Numbered from the stretch's first letter, positions 45,569 to 55,805 are shown. The stretch is DNA of 56,141 bases from Acidobacteriota bacterium (GCA_016213785.1 JACQZQ010000070.1:1-56141), one strand, 5' to 3'. Numbers and translations: made by a program. Notes: a model not told the origin generated them from the letters alone.

Positions 45569-48500
45569 ATGCATATAAACAATAGACTTAAACAAGTATT
45601 AGTTATTATTTTAGCTCTTCAACTTCTTTTTCCTAGCCTTACTACTGCCCAATCTACTCAAAATATCCTAAGTAAATCTAATTATTTACGCACTTACTCA
45701 AAATCTTCTACTAAAAACTTGGCAGTTAGGACATTAAAGCCCTTACAACAAAGTTCTAGTTTGCAATTGGTTGGGCCAAATAATGATACTAACCCTGTAG
45801 TAAATGAGACTAATCAAATACAACTTACAGCTATGGATAATAGCGGTAATACTGTTACTGATGTGACTTTTGAATCTGGTAGCCCAGATATTGCAAGCAT
45901 TGATGAAAAAGGCATGGTAGTAGGAAAAGCCCAAGGCTATGCAACTGTAACTGCACGCAAAGGTAGCGATAGTGTATCTATTTTTGTAACTGTTGCTAAA
46001 GTTAATGGTAATAAAGGCAAACAAGTAACAGGTGATACTAAAGTTGATTCTAGTGGGGCAATTTATATTAGTGACCCTACTAGCCATGTAATTTTTAAGC
46101 AAGAGAGTTCTAGTGCGGATGCACAAACCTTTGCAGGCCAATCAGGAAGCAGAGGAAAAACTGATGGAGATGCTCTTAAATCTTTATTTGCAGGCCCAAC
46201 AGCAGTTGCCGTTGATAACCGTGCTCAAGGCGGAATTTATGTTGCTGATACATTAAACCATAGTGTTAGAAAAGTAGACTTTAATAATTCAGTGACTACA
46301 ATCTTAGGCAGTGGCTCACCTGGGGTAAATACTCAAGATACTACTTCTTTTTCTCAGGCAGTTTTTCGTAGTCCACAAGGAATAGCAGTAAATTCTGCTG
46401 GTAATGTCTTTGTAGCTGATACAGAAAACCATGCAATTTATATAGTTGATTTTACTAAACAAGAAGTCCGTCTTTTAGCTGGTGAACCTGGGACTAGTGG
46501 AAAAGTCGATGCTACAGGTCGTTCAGCTAGATTCTTTCGCCCTTCATCTATAAGCGTTCAATCAGCTAGCACTAGCTTTTTTGGGTCTTCAACTAGTGAA
46601 ATTCTAATGGTTGCTGATACAGGTAATAATAAAATCCGCTCTATTTCAATGGATGGTAAAGTTACGACTGTTGGAAAAATTAATTCCTCTACCGCTGCAC
46701 AACCAGATTCATTAATGGCTAATGTCTCACCTTTAGCAGAAAGTGATGAGTTTACTTTTAATGAACCTCGCTCAGTTAGTGTTGATGAACTGGGAAATAT
46801 CTATGTAGTTGATAAATCTGGAGCAAAAGTTATTACTCAAACTTCTCAGCAAACTCGAATAATGTCATCACTTGGTCAACCTAATGTTAGTTTTAGCCAA
46901 GCAATGAGTGTAGTTGTTAAAGGTACACAAGCTTTTGTTCTAGATAATAAAGCAAGTAGTGATGCAGAAGCCTTAAAAGTTGTTACTGTAGGCGAACCTG
47001 CAATTAGTAACCTTAGTCAAAATATGGATCGTATTGATGGAGGCTCAGAAATAGTTGTTAAGGGTAAAAATTTTGGCCCAGAAAGTATTGTTATACTTGG
47101 AGATAGCTTGGTAAGAGATGCTATTGTTGAAAGCGCTACAAGTATTCGCTTAATTGTCCCTCCTCAAAATGCTCCAGGAAAAAGAACACTCTCTATACAA
47201 ACTCGTGGAGGAGTATCTCAACAAGAGTTTAGTATTTTTTCACCACCTTTTCAGGTTCTTAATGATGGTGAAATTACTACAATTGCTGGTGGTATTCCAT
47301 TCTTAGGTGATGGCGGTCAAGCTCTAAAAGCTAATCTTAAATTCCCACGTAGAATTGCTAGTGATGGCGAAGGAAATATCTATATTGTTGATACTGCACA
47401 TAATCGTATTCGTAAAATTGATAAGTCTAATACAATTACTAGTGTTGCAGGTACAGGTGCTTCAGGTTCTGGATCTGATGGAGGCCCAGCCATTGCCACA
47501 CCCCTAGATCTAATTCCTGCTGGAAGTGTTAGCGTAGATGAAGCAGGTAATCTTTTAATTACAGAAACAACTAATCAGCGTATTAGAAGAGTTGATGCCC
47601 AAACTGGAATAATTACAACCCTTGCTGGTAACGGACAAATAGGTTTTTCTGGTGATAATAATTTAGCAACACAATCATCACTTAGTTTTCCAGAACATGC
47701 TGTAGCTGACCAATCAGGCAATATCTTTATTTCAGATAGTAGAAATAACCGTATTCGTCGAGTTGATGCTAAAACAGGTAGAATCACTACAGTTATAGGT
47801 AATGGAATGGCGGGCTTTTCTGGTGATAATGGCCCAGCCCTCCAAGCAAGTCTTAATTCTCCTAGTAAAATTATCTTTGACCCTATGGGTAATCTTTTAA
47901 TTGCTGATACTGCAAATAACCGTATCCGCTTATTTGATACAAAAACAGGAGTTATTAGAACAATTGCAGGCAATGGTAGGGCTGATTTTAGTGGTGATGG
48001 TGCTAGCGCGACACAAGCAAGCTTAAATAGCCCTAGAGCTATAGCTATTGGTGCTGATGGAAAAATATTTATTGCTGATACAGGAAATCGCCGAATAAGA
48101 GCTTTTGATGTTAAAGAAGGTCGTATTATTACAGTTGCAGGAAATCCTACAGGCTCCTTTGGAGAAGGAGGCCCAGCTATTAATGCAAATATTGGTAGAC
48201 CAGAAGATGTTGGACTAGATGGAGCGGGTAATGTATTAATTGCCGACTCAGAAAATAGCCTAATTCGTAGCTTTGGCCGTAATAATATTATTAAAACCAT
48301 TGCTGGTAATGGCCGCCAAAACTTTAGTGGCGATGGTTCTATCAGCCCTCTTGCAAGTATTGACCTACCTATTGATGGCGGTCTAACAATTGATAGATTT
48401 AGTAATATCTTCTTTATTGATCAAAGCAACCAACGTATTCGCCGTATTGATGCTAAAACAGGTGTAATAACTACAGTCGCAGGTAATGGTCAAGAAGGTT

Positions 48501-50212
48501 TTAGTGGTGATGGGGGTGCTGCTACACAAGCTGCTTTACGTAATCCTAAAGGACTTGTTCTTGATTCAACAGGAAGTTTACTAATAGCTGACACTGGTAA
48601 TAACCGTATTCGCCGAGTTGATCAGGCTGGCAACATTAGAACTATTGCTGGTACAGGTCAAATGGGTTCTAATGGTGATGGCGGAATTGCTACTAGTGCT
48701 AGCTTAGTTCCTATTGCTTTAGCAATAAATCTTACTGGCGATATATTAGTAGCCGATGGAGATCGTGTTAGAGTAATTGACAATCGTACAGGAGTAATAA
48801 CAGCAGTTGCAGGTAATGGAATGCGCGGGTTTAGCGGTGATGGTGGAATTGCTACTAATGCTAGCTTTAACACTATTTCTAGTATTGCTGTTGATAAATT
48901 AGGTAATCTAGTTATTGCAGATTTAGGTAATCAACGTATTCGCCGAGTTGATTTACGTAGTCGTATTGTTACAACTATAGCTGGTAATGGAATGCGTGGA
49001 TTTATGTCAGATAATGTTCCTGCAACTATGACTAGTTTATTTAATCCAACAGGAGTTAATGTTGATGTAGATAATAATCTAATTTTTGCAGATAGTCTTA
49101 GCCATCGTATTCGTCGGATAAATGTGCGTACAGGAATGATTCAAACAATAGTAGGAACAAAACGGGGATTTGATGGTGATGGAGAACCTGCTGTTGCTGC
49201 TAGACTTAATAAACCCACTGCTGTAGCCGTCAATCTAGAAGGTGACTTAGCTATATCTGACACAGATAATAATTCAATTCGCTTAGTTAAACGTTTTGAC
49301 CGCTTTAACATTGCTCCTGATTTTTCAATTAGCGTAACACCTGAAATCCAATCTGTAGTAGCTGGAAACTCAACTAGCTTTAATATTTCTGTAGATGCCT
49401 TAAATAACTTTAATGGTTCAACAGATTTAGTTGCAATGGTTTCACCTCCTAATAGAGGTATTGTTTTAAGCTTTTCACCTCCAAATATTTCTCCTGGTCG
49501 TAGCTCAACCTTAACTGTAGCTGTAAGCTCAGATGTTCAGCCAACTAGTTTAAGCATCCGTATTACAGGCGGGATGGGGCCACTTCGTCGTAGTCGGACT
49601 GTTTCGCTTTCTGTTACTAGGGCTAGTAGCAATCCAACTTCTACAGCAGATTTTTCCTTAAGTGTTTCACCAGGTAGCCAAATAGTTAAAGCAGGCTCAA
49701 CAACTAGCTTTAATATTAGTGCAACTACTCGTGGAACTCTTAGCCAAGGAATAGATTTAAGCGCTGCGCTTAGTGGGACAAGTAGTGGTATTCAAACTAG
49801 CTTTTCACCTAATAGTTTAAGTGTAACAGGTGGTAGCTCTACTCTAACAGTTACTACTAGTAGTAATGCTTCTGTGGGAGATTTAACCATTGCTATTACA
49901 GGGGTTTCAGGTGCAATAACTAGAGGTCAAACTGTAAATTTATCTATAACACCACCGCCTGTAGCAACTCCTTCAATTACAAGTGCTATGTTTAGTAAAC
50001 CTACGCTAACAATTAATGGTACTGCCCTAGGAACATCAGGTGCAGTAATAAATCTAAACCAACAAAATGTTAGCTCATTTATTACTAAACAAACCGATAC
50101 ACAAATTCTTTTAACAGGAAATAAAAAGAAACTAGGAATTAAGAAAGGTGTAAATCAGGTAACTGTCACTGTTAATGGAGTTGTGTCTAATAGCTTTACT
50201 TTTAATTTCTAG
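45569..50212 (+). CDS. Large exported NHL-repeat/IPT/Big2 beta-propeller protein
   Basis: AGGAGG at 45554-45559 sits nine bases before ATG 45569; the in-frame GTG at 45560 touches it, so ATG is chosen. The 1547-residue protein has a signal peptide (NRLKQVLVIILALQLLFPS), a Big2-like domain (about 68-145), several NHL blades, and an IPT/TIG domain (PAISNLSQNMDRIDGGSEI, about 470-560). Twelve regular NHL repeats of about 56 residues follow (pattern TIAGNGxxGFSGDGG, then GNLLIADTGNNRIRRVD), then two similar Ig-like domains (DFSISVTPEIQSVVAGN; DFSLSVSPGSQIVKAGS) and a final IPT domain. NHL blades bind proteins, RNA or glycans. This one is extracellular or periplasmic, so adhesion or matrix roles are plausible. 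A strong terminator follows. Confidence 0.85.
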   Translation: MHINNRLKQVLVIILALQLLFPSLTTAQSTQNILSKSNYLRTYSKSSTKNLAVRTLKPLQQSSSLQLVGPNNDTNPVVNETNQIQLTAMDNSGNTVTDVTFESGSPDIASIDEKGMVVGKAQGYATVTARKGSDSVSIFVTVAKVNGNKGKQVTGDTKVDSSGAIYISDPTSHVIFKQESSSADAQTFAGQSGSRGKTDGDALKSLFAGPTAVAVDNRAQGGIYVADTLNHSVRKVDFNNSVTTILGSGSPGVNTQDTTSFSQAVFRSPQGIAVNSAGNVFVADTENHAIYIVDFTKQEVRLLAGEPGTSGKVDATGRSARFFRPSSISVQSASTSFFGSSTSEILMVADTGNNKIRSISMDGKVTTVGKINSSTAAQPDSLMANVSPLAESDEFTFNEPRSVSVDELGNIYVVDKSGAKVITQTSQQTRIMSSLGQPNVSFSQAMSVVVKGTQAFVLDNKASSDAEALKVVTVGEPAISNLSQNMDRIDGGSEIVVKGKNFGPESIVILGDSLVRDAIVESATSIRLIVPPQNAPGKRTLSIQTRGGVSQQEFSIFSPPFQVLNDGEITTIAGGIPFLGDGGQALKANLKFPRRIASDGEGNIYIVDTAHNRIRKIDKSNTITSVAGTGASGSGSDGGPAIATPLDLIPAGSVSVDEAGNLLITETTNQRIRRVDAQTGIITTLAGNGQIGFSGDNNLATQSSLSFPEHAVADQSGNIFISDSRNNRIRRVDAKTGRITTVIGNGMAGFSGDNGPALQASLNSPSKIIFDPMGNLLIADTANNRIRLFDTKTGVIRTIAGNGRADFSGDGASATQASLNSPRAIAIGADGKIFIADTGNRRIRAFDVKEGRIITVAGNPTGSFGEGGPAINANIGRPEDVGLDGAGNVLIADSENSLIRSFGRNNIIKTIAGNGRQNFSGDGSISPLASIDLPIDGGLTIDRFSNIFFIDQSNQRIRRIDAKTGVITTVAGNGQEGFSGDGGAATQAALRNPKGLVLDSTGSLLIADTGNNRIRRVDQAGNIRTIAGTGQMGSNGDGGIATSASLVPIALAINLTGDILVADGDRVRVIDNRTGVITAVAGNGMRGFSGDGGIATNASFNTISSIAVDKLGNLVIADLGNQRIRRVDLRSRIVTTIAGNGMRGFMSDNVPATMTSLFNPTGVNVDVDNNLIFADSLSHRIRRINVRTGMIQTIVGTKRGFDGDGEPAVAARLNKPTAVAVNLEGDLAISDTDNNSIRLVKRFDRFNIAPDFSISVTPEIQSVVAGNSTSFNISVDALNNFNGSTDLVAMVSPPNRGIVLSFSPPNISPGRSSTLTVAVSSDVQPTSLSIRITGGMGPLRRSRTVSLSVTRASSNPTSTADFSLSVSPGSQIVKAGSTTSFNISATTRGTLSQGIDLSAALSGTSSGIQTSFSPNSLSVTGGSSTLTVTTSSNASVGDLTIAITGVSGAITRGQTVNLSITPPPVATPSITSAMFSKPTLTINGTALGTSGAVINLNQQNVSSFITKQTDTQILLTGNKKKLGIKKGVNQVTVTVNGVVSNSFTFNF
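47271..49300 (+). repeat. Tandem NHL repeat block
   Basis: Twelve consecutive repeats of about 165-175 bases encode the blades described for the surrounding gene. Codons have diverged between copies, but short words such as GGTAATGG and CGTATTCGCCG recur. Boundaries are approximate to within a few codons. Confidence 0.75.
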
Positions 50213-50252
50213 AGAGTTTCTGGAATATAAATAAATATTGGTATTTTTTAAT

Positions 50253-50295
50253 TTTAGGAGATGTAAACGTTAGCGTTTATATCTCCTAAAGTTTT
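50253..50295 (+). terminator. Rho-independent terminator after the NHL gene
   Basis: TTTAGGAGATGTAAACG at 50253-50269 pairs with CGTTTATATCTCCTAAA at 50274-50290, with one mismatch and a 4-base loop, followed by GTTTTTAAC. It lies between convergent genes and may serve both. Confidence 0.8.
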
Positions 50296-50312
50296 TAACA
50301 AGTTTATTGATT

Positions 50313-50876
50313 CTAAAACTCTACTCTTAAATATATCTCGCTTATAATCAATCTAGAATTAATAGCAGGCAATTCTATAACGCTAGATAAGTTATTGTAG
50401 TTTTGACTAGTCCAATTATCCCCATTTCTAATAAAGAGCATAGCGCCAACTTCAGTTTGGCTAATTAGCAAATAATATCTTAAGGATTCTACTTGTTGAT
50501 ATTCTCTAAACTTTGTATCTCTATCAAATCTAGCTGTAGATTTTGATAGCACTTCTACTATTAAAACAGGGTTTATAAGGCTATCCAATCCTTCAAAGGT
50601 TTCAAATTGGGCATTGCAGGCTACAACCACATCGCTATATCTATATGAGTAATCGCTTGTTTTTATCCTAGCATCAGATCCAAAAGTTTCGCAGGTACTA
50701 GAACGAATTTGGTTTTGTAACTCTGTTGTAATATTGGTCGTTAACCTGAGATGATTTCTGCTAGCACCAACCATTGAAAAAATTTCACCATAAACATAGT
50801 CATGTTTAATATTTGAACTCTTCTCGATTTGAAAATATTCTTTTAGTGTATATTTTTTTATTGGTAATACTGACAT
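50313..50876 (-). CDS. Uma2-family (DUF820) restriction-endonuclease-fold protein
   Basis: ATG 50876 is preferred because AAGG lies eight bases upstream; GTG 50885 and ATG 50882 overlap the ribosome site. The 187-residue product shows the family plan: YTLKEYFQIEKSS, KHDYVYGEIFSMVGAS, HLRLTTNITTELQNQI, then SDARIKTSDYSYRYSDVVVAC. NPVLIVEVLSKSTARFDRDTKFREY follows, with the Asp and ExxS-containing PD-(D/E)xK-like core. Uma2 genes are multi-copy and common in Cyanobacteria and some Acidobacteriota; their role is not settled and could be nuclease or mobile-element linked. It lies 46 bases after pcrA in the same direction. Confidence 0.88.
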   Translation of the reverse strand: MSVLPIKKYTLKEYFQIEKSSNIKHDYVYGEIFSMVGASRNHLRLTTNITTELQNQIRSSTCETFGSDARIKTSDYSYRYSDVVVACNAQFETFEGLDSLINPVLIVEVLSKSTARFDRDTKFREYQQVESLRYYLLISQTEVGAMLFIRNGDNWTSQNYNNLSSVIELPAINSRLIISEIYLRVEF

Positions 50877-50922
50877 CACCATCACCTTAAAAAATAAAAG
50901 TCTAGCTATAGAATTATAAAAT

Positions 50923-53391
50923 CTAGGCTTTTACTAAACCAGCGGCTTTTTCTAGTAATTTCTTTTGACCAAACCCAGGGAAACTTACTAGTAGTTTTGC
51001 ATGATCTCCATCACCCTCACGGCGCAAAACTAAACCTTCTCCATATTTAGGATGTTTAACCCTCATTCCAGGCTTAAAGGTTGTTACTCCTGCTATGGGT
51101 TTAGATGATGGCGAAGGAACAGGTGCTAGTTTTTGTGTAGCATATGCGTCTATATTAGTGATGTTAAGAGGGTTACTATCTTTCTTGGTAAGTTCTGAGG
51201 TAGAAAGAGCCTTTGTTTCTTTACTAGCGATAGCCGTATTTTTTGGTTCATTTTTGCCAAAAAAATCCCTAACACTATCCACACTATTATAAGTTTTACC
51301 TGTATAAGTGCTTTGTTTTTTAGTATTAAAGTTGTTTGTAGGTCTACTAGTTTTACTAACAATAGGATTAGTCGGTATTGAACGATTACGAGAAATAATT
51401 CCTGATTTAACATTCTTTAGCCAACTATTTGCACGTGAAAGATCTTCTAGCGCTTCTAGTGGAAATTCTGCTAAAAACTGAGATGGATCACAAGAAGTCT
51501 CTTCTCCATAAACCCGACGAGTAAGAGAATGTGTAACATAAAGATACTTTTCTGCCCGAGTAACTCCTACATAACAAAGCCTACGCTCTTCTTCTAGTTC
51601 TAGCTCATTACCAAATGTCCTAGAGTGAGGAAATAAACCTTGCTCCATTCCTACTAAGAAAACTACAGGAAATTCTAGCCCTTTTGCGCTATGAATGGTC
51701 ATTAAAGTTACAGGTATATCTCCATCATAACTATCTGAATCAGAAACTAAAGAAGCTTTATCTAGAAAATCTCTTAAGGTTTCTTCTCGATTTTCTGCTT
51801 CTACAGCAGCATTAACTAGCTCTTCTAAGTTAAGCAAACGTCCTTCTGATTCAGGGGTATTTTCGTCTTTTAACATTTGAATATAGCTAGTTTTTTCCAT
51901 CACTATTTTAACAGTCGAGGAAAGCGAAGTATCTTCTGTAAAACTTTGAAGTTTTTCCATTAGTTGTTGAAAATTAAGCAGTACTGCTAAGCTACGTCCA
52001 CTAGTTTTATTACTACCAGTCAACATTAAAATAGCATCCCAATAAGAAATATGCTCTTGACTTGCTGTAGTTTCTACTAGCTCCAAAGTTGTCTTACCTA
52101 TTCCTCTTTGAGGGGTATTAATAATTCTAGAGAGCGCAATATTATCGTGTGGATTAAGTAATACTTTTAGATAGGCTATAGTGTCTTTAATTTCTGCACG
52201 CTCATAGAAGGAAAAACCGCCTACAATGTTATAGCGAATGCCAACTCTACGACAAGCTTCTTCAAATAAACGTGATTGAGCATTTGTACGATAAAGTACT
52301 ACACAGCGAATCTTAGAGTCTTCACGTAAATGTCTTTGAATGCGATTAACAACAAATTCTGCTTCATTATCAGCATCATAAGCTTGATAATAACGAACAT
52401 TTGCTCCTAGATCATTTGTTGTACGTAAGTCTTTTTCTCTGCGTTGTGTATTATTACGGATTAACTCATTAGCAACATCTAAGATTATTTTTGTAGACCT
52501 ATAATTTTGTGTAAGTTTAATAACTTTTGCAGAAGGAAAATGCTTTTCAAAATCTAAAATATTTTGAATATCTGCTGAACGAAACTTATAAATAGATTGG
52601 TCAGGATCGCCTACTACACAAAGGTTTTGAGTCTGTTCTGTTAGAAGTCTTACTAGAGCAAATTGAGGTGGGTTAGTATCTTGATATTCATCAATCAAGA
52701 TAAAATTAAATCTTTGATTATAATGATCTCTTACCTCTTTAGAATGATTTAAAAGCTGAACCGTTTTAAGTAAAAGATCATCAAAATCTAGCGCATTACT
52801 GCTAGCTAAACGTTGCTGATAAAGTTTATAAATACGCGCAATAGCATCTTTTTTTAGATCTAGACCAAATTGTGTTTCAGCATTGCTTGCAAAGCTTTCC
52901 CAACCTAAACCACGACTTTTAGCGCTACTAATATTTGACTGAACCATTCTTACAGGAAGCTGCTTTTCGTCTATTTCTAGATCTTTAATACAGATACGAA
53001 TCATTTTAGCCTGATCATCGCTATCATAAATAGTAAAATCCCCACTATAACTAGAGCCATATTCATTCTTAGGCAATTTGCTAATATGTTGTCTTAAAAT
53101 TCTTACACAAAAAGAATGAAAAGTTGAAATTAAAGGAAGGCTTACTAGTTTCTCATTTGCAGCTAAAAGCAAATCCTTTACCCTAGTCAGCATTTCTTCA
53201 GCAGCTTTATTAGTAAAAGTAACTGCTAAAATTCTTTCTGGCCGTATTTGCTTTTGCTGTATTAAATAAGCAATTCGATATGCTATAACTCTTGTCTTAC
53301 CAGAGCCTGCACCAGCAAGTACTAGTAATGGCCCTTCAGTAGTAGTAACTGCTTTGTGTTGTTCGGCATTTAATGTATCAAGTAAACTCAT
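50923..53391 (-). CDS. pcrA: UvrD/PcrA-type DNA helicase
   Basis: This 822-residue superfamily I 3'-5' helicase acts in repair and removal of proteins from DNA. The motifs are complete: Q-motif LNAEQHKAV, Walker A GAGSGKT (near 28-34), LIDEYQDTN, VGDPDQSIYKFRSAD, LTQNYRST, TIHSAKGLEFPVVFLVG and RRLCYVGVTRAEKYLYV. The divergent, Ser/Thr/Lys-rich linker at about 650-760 is followed by the small conserved PcrA tail (FKPGMRVKHPKYGEGLVLRREGDGD...VSFPGFGQKKLL), which contacts RNA polymerase in PcrA. It is divergent from the methyltransferase at 53479. Confidence 0.95.
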   Translation of the reverse strand: MSLLDTLNAEQHKAVTTTEGPLLVLAGAGSGKTRVIAYRIAYLIQQKQIRPERILAVTFTNKAAEEMLTRVKDLLLAANEKLVSLPLISTFHSFCVRILRQHISKLPKNEYGSSYSGDFTIYDSDDQAKMIRICIKDLEIDEKQLPVRMVQSNISSAKSRGLGWESFASNAETQFGLDLKKDAIARIYKLYQQRLASSNALDFDDLLLKTVQLLNHSKEVRDHYNQRFNFILIDEYQDTNPPQFALVRLLTEQTQNLCVVGDPDQSIYKFRSADIQNILDFEKHFPSAKVIKLTQNYRSTKIILDVANELIRNNTQRREKDLRTTNDLGANVRYYQAYDADNEAEFVVNRIQRHLREDSKIRCVVLYRTNAQSRLFEEACRRVGIRYNIVGGFSFYERAEIKDTIAYLKVLLNPHDNIALSRIINTPQRGIGKTTLELVETTASQEHISYWDAILMLTGSNKTSGRSLAVLLNFQQLMEKLQSFTEDTSLSSTVKIVMEKTSYIQMLKDENTPESEGRLLNLEELVNAAVEAENREETLRDFLDKASLVSDSDSYDGDIPVTLMTIHSAKGLEFPVVFLVGMEQGLFPHSRTFGNELELEEERRLCYVGVTRAEKYLYVTHSLTRRVYGEETSCDPSQFLAEFPLEALEDLSRANSWLKNVKSGIISRNRSIPTNPIVSKTSRPTNNFNTKKQSTYTGKTYNSVDSVRDFFGKNEPKNTAIASKETKALSTSELTKKDSNPLNITNIDAYATQKLAPVPSPSSKPIAGVTTFKPGMRVKHPKYGEGLVLRREGDGDHAKLLVSFPGFGQKKLLEKAAGLVKA

Positions 53392-53478
53392 AAGTCTCTA
53401 TAATCTTCAATTTTGTGGGTTGAATGAAGTAAACCTTTAAGATAAAACTAAATTTCAGGCGAAATTCAGGAGATGAGT

Positions 53479-54642
53479 ATGGCAGAACTAGCCGTGACGC
53501 GCAAGGCAGAGCAGCGATTGGAAGAAGGCCACCTTTGGATTTATCGTAGCGATTTGGCTATAAAAAGCAAAGAACCCGATCCAGGATCAATTGTGTCTGT
53601 CTATTCTCCTAAGAAACAATTATTAGGACAAGCTTTTTATAGTTCAAAGTCTCAAATTGCTCTACGATTTTTAACCAAAACTTCTGAAAAAATCAATCGT
53701 GATTTTTGGCGTAAACGCTTAGAAATGGCTCTTGAACTGCGTAAAAAAGTAGTCACTAAAGCCGATGCTTACAGACTAATACATGGTGATGGTGACTTAA
53801 TTCCTTCACTAGTAGTAGATCGCTATCAAGATTATTTTGTAATACAAACTCTTAGCCAAGCGACTGATAAACTTAAACAAACTTGGGTTGATTTGCTAGT
53901 AGAAATGTTTCAGCCTAAAGCAATTATAGAACGTAATGATGTTAAAGTCCGTGCCCTAGAAGGTTTAACTGAACAAACAAGCCTTTTATTAGGTACAACA
54001 CCTAGCGAGCTAGTAATTACACAAAATAATGTTAGTTTTAACGTAGATTTACTCACAGGTCAAAAAACAGGGCTTTTCCTAGATCAAAGAGAAAACCATT
54101 TAGTATCACAATTTTATGCTTATGGCAATGCGCTTGATTGTTTTACTTTTAATGGGGGATTTGCCTTAAATATGGCTAAAACAGCTAAAAGTGTTTTAGC
54201 TGTTGATATTTCTGAACCAGCAATTGCTCAGGCTAAAAAAAATGCTGAGTTAAATAAGCTCTCTAATGTAAATTTTGAGTCTGCTAATATTTTTGATTTA
54301 TTAAAAAATCTTGATGAAAAAGCAGAGCGTTTTGACACCATTGTTTTAGACCCACCAGCATTTGCTAAAAACCGTAGCGCCGTAGAAGCAGCCATTAGAG
54401 GCTATAAAGAAATTAATTTACGAGCAATGAAACTCTTAAATCCTGGAGGAATCTTAATTACTTGTACTTGTTCTTATAATATTAGCGAAGAATTGTTTTT
54501 AGGAATTTTACAATCAGCCTCAAGCGATACTAATCGACAGTTACAGCTTTTAGAAAAACGTACTCAATCACGCGACCATCCAATACTGCTTTCTGTACCA
54601 GAATCATATTACTTAAAATGTATTGTTCTTAGGGTCATATAA
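53479..54642 (+). CDS. rlmI: RlmI-type 23S rRNA cytosine methyltransferase
   Basis: AGGAG at 53468-53472 touches ATG 53473 but lies six bases before ATG 53479, so the latter is chosen (387 residues). An N-terminal PUA domain (about 1-75, GHLWIYRSDLAI) precedes a SAM methyltransferase: TGQKTGLFLDQRENH, motif I DCFTFNGGFALNMAK, VDISEPAIAQAKKNAELN, motif IV VLDPPAFAK, and TCTCSYNIS with the catalytic-region cysteine. RlmI makes m5C1962 in 23S rRNA. Related paralogues may target other positions, so the symbol is by similarity. It is divergent from pcrA, and I saw no clear terminator. Confidence 0.85.
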   Translation: MAELAVTRKAEQRLEEGHLWIYRSDLAIKSKEPDPGSIVSVYSPKKQLLGQAFYSSKSQIALRFLTKTSEKINRDFWRKRLEMALELRKKVVTKADAYRLIHGDGDLIPSLVVDRYQDYFVIQTLSQATDKLKQTWVDLLVEMFQPKAIIERNDVKVRALEGLTEQTSLLLGTTPSELVITQNNVSFNVDLLTGQKTGLFLDQRENHLVSQFYAYGNALDCFTFNGGFALNMAKTAKSVLAVDISEPAIAQAKKNAELNKLSNVNFESANIFDLLKNLDEKAERFDTIVLDPPAFAKNRSAVEAAIRGYKEINLRAMKLLNPGGILITCTCSYNISEELFLGILQSASSDTNRQLQLLEKRTQSRDHPILLSVPESYYLKCIVLRVI

Positions 54643-54673
54643 TTAGGCAATAAACATTGTCATAAAAGAAAGT

Positions 54674-55525
54674 CTATTTTGCTTTAATGTAGACTCCATT
54701 CTTAAAAGAATATATCTTGTTTTTATTTACTTTAATTATTTTACTCTTATTATTTGAATACATTGTCCCACTAGTATTTAAGCTAAAGTTATAATATTCA
54801 GACCTTTGTTGAGGTATAAATTTATATTTTGAGTCATAACGCCATAATTTTCCATGCCCTACCCCTTCATTGTTTCCTGATTTATCTGCTTCTAAGACTT
54901 TCCTCAACTCATTATTAACTACTGTTATTAAAAATAGTTTCTCGTTATCAATACCTAATCCAGAGTATAGTGGAAACATTATTATGCCATAGCGATTGTT
55001 TCCTATCTTTGCCAACTCATAATTAAAGTCTATATCACCAAACTCACCATCTAAGGTTATGTATCTTTGATCAATATCTAGTTTCCATTCACCATTAATT
55101 TTAGAAAATAAAATCCCTCCAATAATAACTCCACAAGCATGACAGTCGTCAAATTTCTCATTAGGATGAGCTTTTGTAATAATTAGTTTTTTATCAGTAT
55201 TACCTTCCTTAAATGATTCTACTACTATAGGCTTTACATATAATATTGTTTTTTCTTCTGTTAAAAGCCAATCTTCGGGAATTTTATGTTTATTAATGTC
55301 TTGTTTAGTTATTACCCACTCAGATATATCTTTTATATTGTTATAATTACCAAAAACTAACAGCATAGCTTTATCTTTTTCAAGTTCATTAGTTGAGGTA
55401 ATTACATTTGAGTTTTTATTTTCGGTTAAAATAAAAGTTTGGGGTGTTTGAGTTTTTTGTTCTATATTACCCCCATAAAATACTATAAAGATTATTAAGG
55501 CAATTATTAAGGCTTTATATAACAT
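54674..55525 (-). CDS. Exported protein of unknown function
   Basis: The 283 residues start with a hydrophobic segment (ALIIALIIFIVFYGG, about 5-19) that serves as a signal or anchor. The rest is a mix of beta-strands with a CHACG motif (FDDCHACGVIIGG, near 126-138), where a two-cysteine pair around His could bind metal or form a disulphide. LDIDQRYITLDGEFGDIDF and YGIIMFPLYSGLG are further blocks. It resembles no family I can name with confidence. It lies 43 bases downstream of the small gene at 55569-55718 on the same strand and may be co-transcribed with it. Confidence 0.65.
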   Translation of the reverse strand: MLYKALIIALIIFIVFYGGNIEQKTQTPQTFILTENKNSNVITSTNELEKDKAMLLVFGNYNNIKDISEWVITKQDINKHKIPEDWLLTEEKTILYVKPIVVESFKEGNTDKKLIITKAHPNEKFDDCHACGVIIGGILFSKINGEWKLDIDQRYITLDGEFGDIDFNYELAKIGNNRYGIIMFPLYSGLGIDNEKLFLITVVNNELRKVLEADKSGNNEGVGHGKLWRYDSKYKFIPQQRSEYYNFSLNTSGTMYSNNKSKIIKVNKNKIYSFKNGVYIKAK

Positions 55526-55568
55526 AGCTTATAACCCTTTCTAAAATAGAAATGAAGACTAAAGAATA

Positions 55569-55718
55569 TTAGGACTCATAAAAACGATTAAATAGTAGCA
55601 CTAGTAATTCTAGTACTACTATTGAAGGTTGTGTATTAGCTGTTGAATTGACTGGATTGTTAGATTGAGGGCTAAAATTATCAAGATTATTTGCTATAGT
55701 ATTGGATGCTATCTTCAT
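55569..55718 (-). CDS. Small peptide gene, 49 residues
   Basis: AAGGAAA seven bases upstream of ATG 55718 supports this start over the longer 78-codon frame to 55805, whose N-terminus lacks a clear ribosome site. The peptide begins MKIASNTIANNLDNF, has an Asn/Ser/Thr/Pro-rich middle (SPQSNNPVNSTANTQPS), and ends with a hydrophobic stretch (IVVLELLVLLFNRFYES). This could be a membrane peptide or a precursor with a hydrophobic core, but no modification enzyme is nearby. Existence as a gene is likely but not certain; it directly precedes the unknown exported gene. Confidence 0.45.
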   Translation of the reverse strand: MKIASNTIANNLDNFSPQSNNPVNSTANTQPSIVVLELLVLLFNRFYES

Positions 55719-55805
55719 AAGATTTCCTTTATAAAAAATATTTACTAGTTGTTTTACGAGACAGCAATACTTAGGCCAAATACTTTTATATAAAGTAAAA
55801 GACAT

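Noticed and set aside
47575-48873. Long minus-strand frames inside the NHL gene
   Set aside because: They mirror the tandem NHL repeats in the opposite strand and show no family features or ribosome site.
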